From Breoghania sp. (lineage in GTDB: Bacteria; Pseudomonadota; Alphaproteobacteria; Rhizobiales; Stappiaceae), in assembly GCF_963674635.1 (NCBI RefSeq), contig NZ_OY771475.1:3827001-3891000 (forward strand): a stretch of DNA of 64,000 bases, given 5' to 3'. A program made the position numbers and the translations under genes. Positions 1 through 8,110 of the stretch are shown piece after piece; positions within the stretch are counted from its first letter, which is position 1; each line of letters starts with the position of its first letter. The notes under the pieces were generated by a model, which saw nothing but the letters and a program-made list of their open reading frames with translations, did not search any database and was not told the DNA's origin.

Positions 1-165
1 ATGGACTACCTGATCAAGATCGCGGTTGCGGATCTGAAATCGCTGGCGCAGGTCATCAACGATGACCTGCTCGCCCATGACAGCGTGCAGAACGTTCATT
101 CCTCCGTCGTTCTGGAGACGATCCGCGAGGACAACCAATTGCCGCTGGCAAGCGGATTATCCTAG
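1..165 (+). CDS. Lrp/AsnC-family regulator, C-terminal part (5' truncated)
   Basis: The reading frame is open from the window edge and ends in TAG at 163-165, leaving the last 54 residues. The sequence (DYLIKIAVADL, then SSVVLETIRE and LPL near the end) matches the C-terminal RAM/effector-binding domain of Lrp-type regulators, which oligomerise and sense amino acids. The helix-turn-helix lies outside the window, so the target and the true start cannot be given. The ATG at position 1 is an internal Met. The gene ends 38 bases before the ModE-like gene and need not be related to it in function. Confidence 0.7.
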   Translation: MDYLIKIAVADLKSLAQVINDDLLAHDSVQNVHSSVVLETIREDNQLPLASGLS

Positions 166-203
166 GCTGTCGCCCCCGTTCCCATGCCGTCGGACCTCAC
201 ATC

Positions 204-563
204 ATGAGCGAATTTCCGAAATCCCGTCTGCGTATCGTGCTTGCCCCCGGCGTTGCCTTCGGGCCGGGCAAGGCCGATCTGTTGCAAGGCATTGCCGAAA
301 CCGGGTCGATCCGGGCGGCGGGCAACCGGCTTTCCATGAGCTACAAGCGCGCCTGGAACCTGATCGGCGAGCTGAATCGCAACTTTGCAGAACCGCTGGT
401 GGAAACGGAAAAGGGTGGGGCAGGTGGTGGCGGCACACGGCTGACGCCCATGGGAGAAGCGGTGCTTGCGCGGTTTCGCGCCATTGAGGCGGCCTATCAA
501 GCGGCGGCGGGCGCGGACATCCGTGCGTTGCAGGCGCTGGTGAGACCGGGTGACGCGGAGTGA
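204..563 (+). CDS. ModE-like molybdate-responsive regulator, DNA-binding domain only
   Basis: This 119-residue protein has the winged-helix N-terminal domain of ModE: TGSIRAAGNRLSMSYKRAW at about residues 31-49 is the recognition region, and VETEKGGAGGGGTRLTPMG is the wing. The family is known to repress molybdate uptake genes. E. coli ModE (about 260 residues) has C-terminal TOBE domains that bind molybdate. They are absent here, so this is the short form seen in many alphaproteobacteria, and how it senses molybdate is unclear. It lies 91 bases upstream of modA, with a Mo-box-like palindrome between them, so it probably controls modABC. Confidence 0.85.
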   Translation: MSEFPKSRLRIVLAPGVAFGPGKADLLQGIAETGSIRAAGNRLSMSYKRAWNLIGELNRNFAEPLVETEKGGAGGGGTRLTPMGEAVLARFRAIEAAYQAAAGADIRALQALVRPGDAE

Positions 564-618
564 CCGCCGCGAACCGGCAATTCCCTGCTTGAGCCAATCA
601 AGGAGGGCTTGTAAGGTT

Positions 619-642
619 CGATATGTCCGATTGAACATATCG
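619..642. promoter_or_regulatory. Mo-box-like palindrome (ModE operator)
   Basis: CGATATGT (619-626), an 8-base spacer and ACATATCG (635-642) form a perfect inverted repeat that ends 12 bases before the modA ATG. Known Mo-boxes have the form CG-N-TATAT, a short spacer, ATATA-N-CG. Its position between the ModE-like gene and modA supports operator function. Binding itself is inferred. Confidence 0.7.
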
Positions 643-654
643 CTTGGATCCGCC

Positions 655-1458
655 ATGAACACCCCATCTCTTTCTCGTCCCTTTTCGTCATTCGCCCGTC
701 GCGTAGCCGGTCTCGCCGTGGCTACCGGTGTCTGTCTGGGCGCGGTGCTGTCTTCGGCTCAAGCCGCTGACAAGCTGACGGTCTTTGCCGCGGCCAGCAT
801 GAAGGATGCACTCACCGCCATCGGCGATCTCTACAAGTCCGAGACAGGCACGGAGGTTGTCTTCTCCTTTGCATCGTCCTCCGTCGTTGCCCGTCAGATC
901 ACCGCCGGTGCGCCCGCCGACATCTTCGTCTCCGCCGATGTGAAGTGGATGGACTACGTCTCCAAGGCCGAGGCCATTGAGGAGGGGACGGCTCGCATCA
1001 TTGCCGGCAACTCGCTCGTCGTGGTTGCGCCTGTGGACGAGGCGAAACCGCTTGCGCTGGAGAAAGAGGCTCTCCTGCAGCGCATCGGCGACGGGCACCT
1101 GGCCATCGGGTCGCCGGAGGCGGTGCCCGCCGGTCGATATGCCAAGGCCTCCCTCACTTCGCTCGGCCTGTGGGATGCGGTGGAAGGCAAGCTGGTGCAC
1201 ATGGAAAACGTCCGCGTGACGCTGGCATCCGTTGCACGCGGAGAGGTTGCGCTCGGCATCGTTTACGGGTCTGATGCGGCAATCGAACCAAGGGTCGCGG
1301 TTGTGGCGACTTTCCCCGATGACAGCCATGCCCCCATCGTCTATCCGGCGGGGCTCGTCAAAGGGGCAGGGGCCGAAGCCGCCGGTTTTCTCGAATATCT
1401 GTCAAGCCCTGCCGCGCGCGAGGTCTTCGCAAGGCTCGGCTTCAAGTCCGGTGAGTGA
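655..1458 (+). CDS. modA: Molybdate ABC transporter, periplasmic binding protein ModA
   Basis: This protein of 267 residues binds molybdate or tungstate in the periplasm and delivers it to ModBC. A Sec signal peptide spans about residues 1-37 (AGLAVATGVCLGAVLSSAQA). The mature protein starts KLTVFAAASMKDAL, with the oxyanion-contacting serine region typical of ModA, and continues with VVFSFASSSVVARQITAGAPADIF, also a family hallmark. The ATG at 655 is chosen because the signal peptide begins there; the frame is open further upstream but runs through the palindrome. modB follows 3 bases after the stop, so modABC is an operon. Confidence 0.95.
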   Translation: MNTPSLSRPFSSFARRVAGLAVATGVCLGAVLSSAQAADKLTVFAAASMKDALTAIGDLYKSETGTEVVFSFASSSVVARQITAGAPADIFVSADVKWMDYVSKAEAIEEGTARIIAGNSLVVVAPVDEAKPLALEKEALLQRIGDGHLAIGSPEAVPAGRYAKASLTSLGLWDAVEGKLVHMENVRVTLASVARGEVALGIVYGSDAAIEPRVAVVATFPDDSHAPIVYPAGLVKGAGAEAAGFLEYLSSPAAREVFARLGFKSGE

Positions 1459-1461
1459 CAC

Positions 1462-2160
1462 TTGCTGCAGCCACTTTCCTCCGCCGAGATCGAGGCCATT
1501 CTCCTGACGTTGAAAGTCAGCGGTCTCGGTCTCGCCGTTGCCCTGCCCCTGGCCATTTTCGCAGCCTATGCGCTCGCGCGGTGGCGGTTTGTCGGCCATT
1601 CATTGCTCGACGCGATCATTCACATGCCGCTCGTTCTGCCGCCGGTGGTCACGGGCTTCGTGCTGCTGATCCTGTTTGGCCGCCGCGGGGCGATCGGCAG
1701 CTTCCTCTATGAGCAGTTCGGCATCACGCTCGCCTTCCGCTGGACGGGGGCTGCGGTGGCGGCGGGGGTCATGGCCTTTCCGCTGATCGTGCGCACGGTC
1801 CGGCTGGCTTTCGAGGCGGTCGATCCGAAACTGGAACAGGCGGCGGAAACGCTTGGCGCGCCGCGGATCGTGACCTTCTTTGTCGTGACCCTGCCGCTCG
1901 CCATGCCGGGGATCATCGGCGGGGCGATGCTGGGCTTTGCCAAGGCCATGGGCGAATTCGGGGCGACCATCACGTTCGCCTCCAATATTCCCGGCGAAAC
2001 CCGCACCATGTCGCTGGCGATCTACACCTTCACCCAGTCGCCCGACGGGGACCTGGCCGCTCTCAGGCTTTCGATTGCGGCCGCCATCATCGCCTTTGTG
2101 GCCGTCATTGCATCCGGATTCGTATCGCGTCGGGTCAATCAGCGCGTGGGGGGGGGGTGA
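1462..2160 (+). CDS. modB: Molybdate ABC transporter permease ModB
   Basis: This inner-membrane permease of 232 residues is the usual ModB length. It has five or so hydrophobic segments and the EAA loop that docks ModC (EQAAETLGAPRIVTFFVVTLPLAMPGI, about residues 131-157). The start is a TTG at 1462, 3 bases after the modA stop, because no ATG or GTG fits the frame and length. The last codons are written in a run of ten Gs (2148-2157) that abuts the stop and the modC start, so slippage there would alter the C-terminus. Confidence 0.93.
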   Translation: MLQPLSSAEIEAILLTLKVSGLGLAVALPLAIFAAYALARWRFVGHSLLDAIIHMPLVLPPVVTGFVLLILFGRRGAIGSFLYEQFGITLAFRWTGAAVAAGVMAFPLIVRTVRLAFEAVDPKLEQAAETLGAPRIVTFFVVTLPLAMPGIIGGAMLGFAKAMGEFGATITFASNIPGETRTMSLAIYTFTQSPDGDLAALRLSIAAAIIAFVAVIASGFVSRRVNQRVGGG

Positions 2161-3278
2161 TGCTGTCGGTGGATGTGGAAGCCCGGCTCGGCACCTTCGA
2201 GATCTCCGCGAATTTCAGCAGCTCAGGCGGCGTAACGGCGCTGTTCGGGCGCTCAGGCTCGGGCAAGACCTCGCTGGTCAACATGATCGCGGGGCTTGCC
2301 AGTCCGGCGCGCGGGCGCATTACGATTGATGATCAGGTGCTGTTCGATTCCGAGCGCCGCATCGATCTCTCTCCGCGCAAACGTCGGATCGGGCACGTCT
2401 TTCAGGAGGCGCGCCTCTTTCCGCACCTGACAGTGCGCCGAAATCTCACATTCTCGCACTGGGCGGGCGGGCGCGATGCCTCCATGCCGTTTGACGAAGT
2501 GGTGGCGCTGTTGGGGATCGAGGATCTGCTCGACCGGCGTCCTGCGAAACTGTCCGGCGGCGAACGCCAGCGCGTTGCCATCGGACGCGCGCTTCTCTCC
2601 GGCCCACGCATCCTGTTGATGGACGAGCCGCTTGCCTCGCTCGATCAGGCGCGCAAGAGCGAGATCCTGCCCTATCTCGACCGCCTGCGCCGGGAGGCGG
2701 CGCTCCCCATCGTCTATGTTTCTCACTCTCTGGAAGAAGTGGCGCGGCTGGCGGAAACGCTGGTCATCATTTCGGACGGGCGTGTGGAAGCGGTCGGGCC
2801 GGTGGCGGATATCATGACCCGGCTCGATCTCGGTCCCGCCACGGGGCGCCAGCAGGCCGGCACGGTGCTTGAGGGGCGCATTGCCTCAATCGACGCGCAA
2901 TGGGGCCTCACCCATATTGAGGTGGAGGGCGAGACCATCGAGGTGCCCGCGGTTCGCGCCGATATCGGCGAGGAGATCCGGCTTCATCTCAGGGCGCGTG
3001 ACATTGCCATCGCGCGCGAGGTGCCCAAGGGGCTCAGCATCCGCAACGCGCTTCCCGTGACCGTTCTGGAAATCAGCCACGAGCGGGGGCCTTATGCGGA
3101 GATCGTGTGCGGGCTCGGACGCCAGCGCCTGCGTGCGCGCATCACGCGGGCCTCGCTCTTCGATCTGGGACTGGAGCCCGGGCAGGCGATCTTCGCGCTG
3201 GTGAAATCGGTCGCGGTGGACCGTCCGCTCGCCACCCATGACAGCGAGCGCACCGGCGACGGGTTCCTGTCGCGTTGA
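2160..3278 (+). CDS. modC: Molybdate ABC transporter ATP-binding protein ModC
   Basis: This ATPase of 372 residues powers molybdate import. It has Walker A GRSGSGKTS (about residues 31-39), the ABC signature LSGGERQR, Walker B ILLMDEPLASLD and the switch His in YVSHS. A C-terminal Mop/TOBE-type domain follows (about residues 290-355), as in ModC, where it binds oxyanion. The ATG at 2160 shares one base with the modB stop (TGATG), so translation is coupled. A GTG at 2157 is an alternative start. An inter-operon gap of about 100 bases separates it from dctB. Confidence 0.93.
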   Translation: MLSVDVEARLGTFEISANFSSSGGVTALFGRSGSGKTSLVNMIAGLASPARGRITIDDQVLFDSERRIDLSPRKRRIGHVFQEARLFPHLTVRRNLTFSHWAGGRDASMPFDEVVALLGIEDLLDRRPAKLSGGERQRVAIGRALLSGPRILLMDEPLASLDQARKSEILPYLDRLRREAALPIVYVSHSLEEVARLAETLVIISDGRVEAVGPVADIMTRLDLGPATGRQQAGTVLEGRIASIDAQWGLTHIEVEGETIEVPAVRADIGEEIRLHLRARDIAIAREVPKGLSIRNALPVTVLEISHERGPYAEIVCGLGRQRLRARITRASLFDLGLEPGQAIFALVKSVAVDRPLATHDSERTGDGFLSR

Positions 3279-3384
3279 GGCATTGGGCCTTGCGACGACG
3301 TTCCGGCGGGACTGTCCTGTTCAAGGCGCTCGGTGCGATGATCCTGCTTCTTCCTTTGCGTCCAATTCCGCTATGATCGCGTCC

Positions 3385-5190
3385 ATGAGCAAGCCGCTTC
3401 GCACGCGCAGGACCGTTGTCGCCATATTGGCCGTCTGTCTTCTGGCCGGGGCCTTTGTCGCCTGGGCCACGGCGCGGGTGAGCGAACGGATCCTGCTCGA
3501 CGAGATCGGATTGCGGGCCGCCGCCTCGCTCGATCTTCAGGCCGCCACCCTTGAGAGCCTGCTCGACAAGTACCGGATCCTGCCGCCGCTGATGGCGCGC
3601 CGGCCGGACGTGGTCGATATCTCGATTGGCCGGGACCGGGAAGCCGCCCACCGCATTGCGGCCATCACGGCCGGAATGACGGGGGCGGAGGAAATCCGCT
3701 TTCTGTCCGCAGATGGCAGCCTGATCGCCTCCAGCGAATTCGATGCGGTGGGCACACCGCTCGACAACGAAATACGTCAGGCGGTGGATCAGGCGCGCGA
3801 AGGCAGGCTCGGGCGGCAATTGCTTGTCACCACGCCAGGCCGGCCCGCCAGCTATATCTTCGCCTCCGCCGTGCGGGATCGCGATACGATTGTCGGCGTT
3901 GTCGCCGCGCGGGTGGATCTGGGGCGCATCGAGCAGGCATGGGCATTGGCGCGCGATCCGGTGCAGGCGCTCAGTCGATCGGGGCGCATCATTGTCACCA
4001 ACCGCCCGCAATGGCGCGGCCTGCAGCTGGAGCTGGATGGCACGCGCTCCGAACTGGACACCTTGCGTGGGCGCACCGAGCAGCGCGGCCCGCATCTGAT
4101 GGTCACGCTGCCGGACGAGGGCGGGCGCAAGCTCTATCTCCAGGCCTCCAAGGTTGTGCCGGTGCTGGGCTGGTCGGTCGCCGTGTTCTTCGATGCCAGT
4201 TCGGTTACCCGGCAGGTCACGACCGCTGTACTGATCGCGGTCCTGCTGACGCTTCTGGCAACCGGTCTCGTCTGGATCATCGTGGAGCGGCGGATGCGCG
4301 TGGATGCGCAACTTCGTGGAGAACGGGCCGCCGCCCTCAGGCTGGAGCGGCGCGTGCGCGATCGCACCCGTGACCTGACGCGCGCCAATGCGAGGCTCGG
4401 CGAAGAGGTGCGCGAGCGCGAGGCGGCGGAAACGGAACTGCGCCGGACGCAGGACGAATTGGTCCAGACCGCGAAGCTTGCGACCCTTGGCCAGATGTCG
4501 GCCGCCCTCAGCCACGAGTTCAACCAGCCGCTCGCCGTCATCCGCTCCCAGGCCGACAATGCCGACATGCTGTTGCAGCGAGGGCGAGCGGAGGAGGCCG
4601 GGGAGTCCTTGCGCAAGATTACGGCCATGGTGGAACGCATGGCGACGATCTCGCGCACCCTCAAGGGTTTTGCCCGCAAGCCCGGCAGCGAGGCAGGCCC
4701 GGTGGCGGTCGGGCCTGTCATCGATGAGGCGCTGATGCTGCTTTCGCCGCGCATCAAACGCTCCAACGCGCGTGTCGACTTCACCCGCCCGGTGCTGGAT
4801 CTGGCGGTGCGGGCCGACGCCATCCTGCTGGAACAGGTGATCATGAACCTCCTGGTCAATGCGCTCGATGCGGTGGAGGACGCCCATGCGGGCCAGGCGG
4901 ATGGCGGGGTCGTGCGGATCGGAGCGGCGCGCGAGGGTGCAGGGGATGTGGTCATTCGGGTCGAGGATGACGGGCCGGGCATCGATGAGGTGACCCGCGG
5001 TCGGATATTCGATCCTTTCTTCACCACCAAGGAGGTGGGCGCGGGGCTGGGGCTCGGGCTTTCCATTGCCGACAAGATCGTGCGCGAGCTGGGCGGTCAG
5101 CTGGTGCTGGAGGAGGCCCGGCCGGACAGGCCGGGAAGCGTCTTCTCCATCCGCCTGCCGGATGCGTCTGCCGAAGCTGCCGTGAGTTGA
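3385..5190 (+). CDS. dctB: C4-dicarboxylate sensor histidine kinase DctB
   Basis: This membrane sensor kinase of about 601 residues pairs with DctD. TM1 lies at about residues 8-29, followed by a periplasmic double-PDC sensor region of about 245 residues, TM2 at about 275-297, a coiled-coil linker, and a HisKA domain with SHEFNQPL (phospho-acceptor His377), whose HEFNQPL form is typical of DctB. The HATPase domain has NLLVNALDA, DDGPGI and GLGLGLS. The ATG at 3385 (MSKPLRTRR) places basic residues before TM1; ATG 3373 is an alternative. dctD follows after 119 bases and dctPQM after that, so its role is to sense C4-dicarboxylates. Confidence 0.9.
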   Translation: MSKPLRTRRTVVAILAVCLLAGAFVAWATARVSERILLDEIGLRAAASLDLQAATLESLLDKYRILPPLMARRPDVVDISIGRDREAAHRIAAITAGMTGAEEIRFLSADGSLIASSEFDAVGTPLDNEIRQAVDQAREGRLGRQLLVTTPGRPASYIFASAVRDRDTIVGVVAARVDLGRIEQAWALARDPVQALSRSGRIIVTNRPQWRGLQLELDGTRSELDTLRGRTEQRGPHLMVTLPDEGGRKLYLQASKVVPVLGWSVAVFFDASSVTRQVTTAVLIAVLLTLLATGLVWIIVERRMRVDAQLRGERAAALRLERRVRDRTRDLTRANARLGEEVREREAAETELRRTQDELVQTAKLATLGQMSAALSHEFNQPLAVIRSQADNADMLLQRGRAEEAGESLRKITAMVERMATISRTLKGFARKPGSEAGPVAVGPVIDEALMLLSPRIKRSNARVDFTRPVLDLAVRADAILLEQVIMNLLVNALDAVEDAHAGQADGGVVRIGAAREGAGDVVIRVEDDGPGIDEVTRGRIFDPFFTTKEVGAGLGLGLSIADKIVRELGGQLVLEEARPDRPGSVFSIRLPDASAEAAVS

Positions 5191-5309
5191 GCACGTTTCT
5201 TCGGGGTTTTAAGTGGCTGCGGACATGGTATCTACGACCTTGATCATTCCTTCCCCTTCGGCACAGGCTGTCCTTCGGCCCCTGCCGCGCTTGTTTCTCG
5301 CACCGGGAT

Positions 5310-6671
5310 ATGAGTATGGACCAGTCAACCGTCCTGTTCGTTGATGACGAGATCGATCTGCGTGAGGCGCTGGCGCAAGGGTTGGAACTCGCCGGCCATA
5401 GCGTGGAGGCCTATTCCACCGCGGAAAGCGTGCTGGATCGGGTGTCGCGCGATTTCTACGGCGTGCTCGTCACCGATATCCGCATGCCGGGCATGGATGG
5501 GCTCTCCCTGATGAAGGCCGCCTTCGAGATCGACACCGCGCTGCCTGTCATTCTGATCACCGGCCATGGAGACGTGCCGCTGGCGGTGGAGGCCATTCGC
5601 GCGGGGGCCTATGATTTCATGGAAAAGCCGTTTCCCGTGGCGCGCCTGTCGGCGGTCATCGAACGCGCCCTGCATCAGCGTCGGCTGGTTCTGGAAAACC
5701 GGGTCCTGCGCGAGCAGCTTGGCGATACGGCGGGGCTTGCGGCCCGCCTTGTCGGGCGCGCGCCGGCGATCGAGCGTCTGCGGGCCGCGGTCAAGGCGTT
5801 GTCGGCAACCGATGCGGATGTGCTGATCCTGGGCGAGACCGGATCGGGCAAGGAAGTGGTGGCGCGCGCGCTGCACGAGGAGGGTATCCGCAAGGATGGA
5901 CCGTTCGTGGCGCTGAATTGCGGGGCGCTTCCCGCGGAGATCATCGAGAGCGAACTGTTCGGCCATGAGCAGGGGGCCTTTACCGGGGCCTCGCGCCAGC
6001 GCATCGGCAAGCTGGAACATGCCAATGGCGGCACGGTCTTTCTGGACGAGATCGAATCCATGCCGCTGGAGCTTCAGGTGAAGCTGTTGCGGGTGATCGA
6101 GGATCGCAGCATCGAGCGGCTGGGCTCCAACAAGTCGATCTCGCTGGATGTGCGCTTCGTTGCGGCGACCAAGGTCGATCTGGAGCGGGAAAGCGAAGCC
6201 GGGCGCTTCCGGCGCGATCTCTATTATCGGCTCAATGTGGTCAGTCTCGACATTCCGCCCTTGCGGGACAGGCGCGAGGATATTCCGCTGCTGTTCCATC
6301 ATCTGGCGCGGGAGGCGCGGGCGCGCTATCGGCGCGAGATCCCCGACTTCACGCCGGAAATGATGGCGCGGCTGATGGCCCGTGACTGGCCGGGCAATGT
6401 ACGTGAATTGCGCAATGTGGCAGACCGCTTCGTGCTCGGCGTCGACAAGATCACCGGCGACGGTGGAGAAGGTGTGCAGGACGTGGCCGCAGGGAGCGAG
6501 CCGTTGTCGGTCCGGGTCGGCACTTATGAACGCGCGCTGATCGCGGCGGAGCTGCGCCGCAATGGCGGGTCGATCAAGGCGACCTACGAGGCGCTCGGCC
6601 TGTCGCGCAAGGCGCTCTACGAGAAGATGAAGAAATACGGGCTCGAAAAGGAAGCCCATCTGGAGACCTAG
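5310..6671 (+). CDS. dctD: Sigma-54-dependent response regulator DctD
   Basis: This activator of 453 residues has a receiver domain (VDDE at 11-14, phospho-acceptor Asp56 in VTDIRMP, Lys in EKPF), an AAA+ domain with Walker A GETGSGKE, the sigma-54 contact loop GAFTGA, and NGGTVFLDEI, and a C-terminal Fis-type helix-turn-helix (ATYEALGLSRKALYEKMKKYG). All elements needed to activate sigma-54 promoters are intact. A canonical sigma-54 promoter lies 0.2 kb downstream, before dctP. The start at 5310 is followed by a second ATG at 5316, and either is possible. Confidence 0.93.
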   Translation: MSMDQSTVLFVDDEIDLREALAQGLELAGHSVEAYSTAESVLDRVSRDFYGVLVTDIRMPGMDGLSLMKAAFEIDTALPVILITGHGDVPLAVEAIRAGAYDFMEKPFPVARLSAVIERALHQRRLVLENRVLREQLGDTAGLAARLVGRAPAIERLRAAVKALSATDADVLILGETGSGKEVVARALHEEGIRKDGPFVALNCGALPAEIIESELFGHEQGAFTGASRQRIGKLEHANGGTVFLDEIESMPLELQVKLLRVIEDRSIERLGSNKSISLDVRFVAATKVDLERESEAGRFRRDLYYRLNVVSLDIPPLRDRREDIPLLFHHLAREARARYRREIPDFTPEMMARLMARDWPGNVRELRNVADRFVLGVDKITGDGGEGVQDVAAGSEPLSVRVGTYERALIAAELRRNGGSIKATYEALGLSRKALYEKMKKYGLEKEAHLET

Positions 6672-6754
6672 GGCGAGGCCGTGGCCGAAGCCGGGGCCAT
6701 GAAGGTCCGGTCCGGCCCGGCATCTGGCCTGGGCCATCTCCTGACGCCCCAGGG

Positions 6755-6798
6755 TGCGGCAATGTGTCGTTTTCGACCCGTCCGCCTGCGGCAATGTG
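6755..6798 (+). promoter_or_regulatory. Direct-repeat upstream activator sites, probable DctD binding
   Basis: The 12-base sequence TGCGGCAATGTG occurs at 6755-6766 and exactly again at 6787-6798, 32 bases apart, or about three helical turns. An inverted partial copy (TTGCCGCA) lies at 6851-6857. The pair is 90-135 bases upstream of the sigma-54 promoter, the usual place for an enhancer-binding protein. Assignment to DctD is inferred from position. Confidence 0.5.
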
Positions 6799-6843
6799 AC
6801 CAATCGCACCCAGCAAGTGTATAATGCCGTGAGGGCAGAGGAG

Positions 6844-6883
6844 GGGTCCTTGCCGCATTTGCGCCATTTTTTGGCAAGGACCC
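6844..6883. repeat. 11-bp perfect inverted repeat upstream of the dctP promoter
   Basis: GGGTCCTTGCC (6844-6854) and GGCAAGGACCC (6873-6883) are perfect complements around an 18-base centre. The element ends 5 bases before the sigma-54 recognition sequence. It could be a binding site for a further regulator or a hairpin. There is no T-run on the + strand to suggest a terminator. Confidence 0.5.
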
Positions 6884-6887
6884 GCCC

Positions 6888-6906
6888 TTGGCACATACGT
6901 TGCAAT
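6888..6906 (+). promoter_or_regulatory. Sigma-54 promoter of dctPQM
   Basis: TTGGCACATACGTTGCA carries the -24 GG (6890-6891) and the -12 GC (6902-6903) at the exact spacing of the TGGCAC-N5-TTGC consensus. The expected transcription start is near 6915, about 50 bases before the dctP ATG. DctD, encoded just upstream, is the natural activator. Confidence 0.88.
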
Positions 6907-6966
6907 CATAGCGGGGCTGGGTCGGGTCTCTCCGGCCGGTTTCGTATTTTGTCTGGGAGGACATCC

Positions 6967-7965
6967 ATGAAAAAGTTCATCCTGGCGGCCGCCACGGCTG
7001 CCTCGTTCGCCTTTGTCGCACCCGCTTTCGCAGCCGATGACTGCGACGACGGCGAGATGGTCATCAAGTTCAGCCACGTTGTGGCCGCCACCGGGCACCC
7101 CAAGGGGGATGCCGCGACCATGCTTGCCGAGCGCGTCAACAAGGACATGAACGGCGTCGCCTGCATGCAGGTGTTTCCGAATTCTCAGCTTTTCGATGAC
7201 GACAAGGTGATGGAAGCCCTCCTTCTTGGTGACGTTCAGCTTGCCGCGCCGTCGCTGTCGAAGTTCGAGGCCTACACCAAGAAGTTCCGCCTGTTCGATC
7301 TGCCCTTCCTGTTCACCAGTCTCGATGCGGTGACCAAATTCGGCAACTCCGACACCGGGCGCGAGCTTCTGACCTCGATCTCCGATGTCGGCTATGTGGG
7401 GCTGGGCTACTGGCTTTCGGGCCTGAAGCAGTTCTCCGCCAACAAGCCGCTGCTGGTGCCCTCTGACGCCGCGGGCCTCAAGTTCCGCGTCCAAACCTCC
7501 GATGTCGCCGTGGCGATGATCGAGGCGATGGGGGCCAACGCGCAGAAGCTCTCCTTCAAGGAAGTCTATGGCGCGCTGCAGACCGGTGTTGTCGACGGGC
7601 AGGAGAATTCCTGGTCCAACATCTACACCCAGAAGTTCTTCGAGGTGCAGGACGGCATCACCGAGACCAACCACCAGGTGCTCGCCTATCTGCTGGTTAC
7701 CTCCGACGAGTGGCTGAACGGGCTGGAGCCCGACGTGCGCGACCAGTTCCTTCAGATCGCGCGTGAGGTGACCGACGAGGCCAATGCCGCGGTGGCGAAG
7801 AAGGAAGCGGCCAACCGTCAGAACATTCTCGACGCCGGTTCCCCGATCCGCGAGCTGACCGCAGAGCAGCGCAAGGAATGGGTCAACACCATGAAGCCGG
7901 TCTGGGAGAAGTTCGAAGGCGATATCGGCAAGGACGTCATCGACGCCGCACTGGCGTCGAACTGA
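6967..7965 (+). CDS. dctP: TRAP transporter C4-dicarboxylate-binding protein DctP
   Basis: This periplasmic receptor of 332 residues has a Sec signal peptide (MKKFILAAATAASFAFVAPAFA). The mature part shows DctP landmarks: IKFSHVVAATGHPKG near the N-terminus, QVFPNSQLF, the central substrate-contacting stretch LKFRVQTSDV (the Arg that binds the carboxylate), and VYGALQTGVVDGQENSWSN. It should bind succinate, fumarate or malate and feed DctQM. The ATG at 6967 has a strong GGGAGGA ribosome site. It is the first gene after the sigma-54 promoter and is followed by a hairpin before dctQ. Confidence 0.93.
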   Translation: MKKFILAAATAASFAFVAPAFAADDCDDGEMVIKFSHVVAATGHPKGDAATMLAERVNKDMNGVACMQVFPNSQLFDDDKVMEALLLGDVQLAAPSLSKFEAYTKKFRLFDLPFLFTSLDAVTKFGNSDTGRELLTSISDVGYVGLGYWLSGLKQFSANKPLLVPSDAAGLKFRVQTSDVAVAMIEAMGANAQKLSFKEVYGALQTGVVDGQENSWSNIYTQKFFEVQDGITETNHQVLAYLLVTSDEWLNGLEPDVRDQFLQIAREVTDEANAAVAKKEAANRQNILDAGSPIRELTAEQRKEWVNTMKPVWEKFEGDIGKDVIDAALASN

Positions 7966-7999
7966 TCGAAAACCGCTCGTCCTGATGGGCGAGTTTCGG

Positions 8000-8023
8000 G
8001 GGAGAGGTCAAACGGCCTCTCCC
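8000..8023 (+). terminator. Hairpin between dctP and dctQ (attenuator)
   Basis: GGGAGAGG (8000-8007) and CCTCTCCC (8016-8023) form a perfect 8-bp stem with an 8-base loop, followed by TGTCTTTCC. It is likely a partial terminator or a 3'-end stabiliser that leaves more dctP than dctQM message. The T-run is weak. Confidence 0.55.
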
Positions 8024-8110
8024 TGTCTTTCCTGATAACTGGCCCCCACGAGCACCGAACGGGGGCAGTTTGCCGCGCTCTTGAGAGCATGGGCATGTGC
8101 GGGGGACGCC

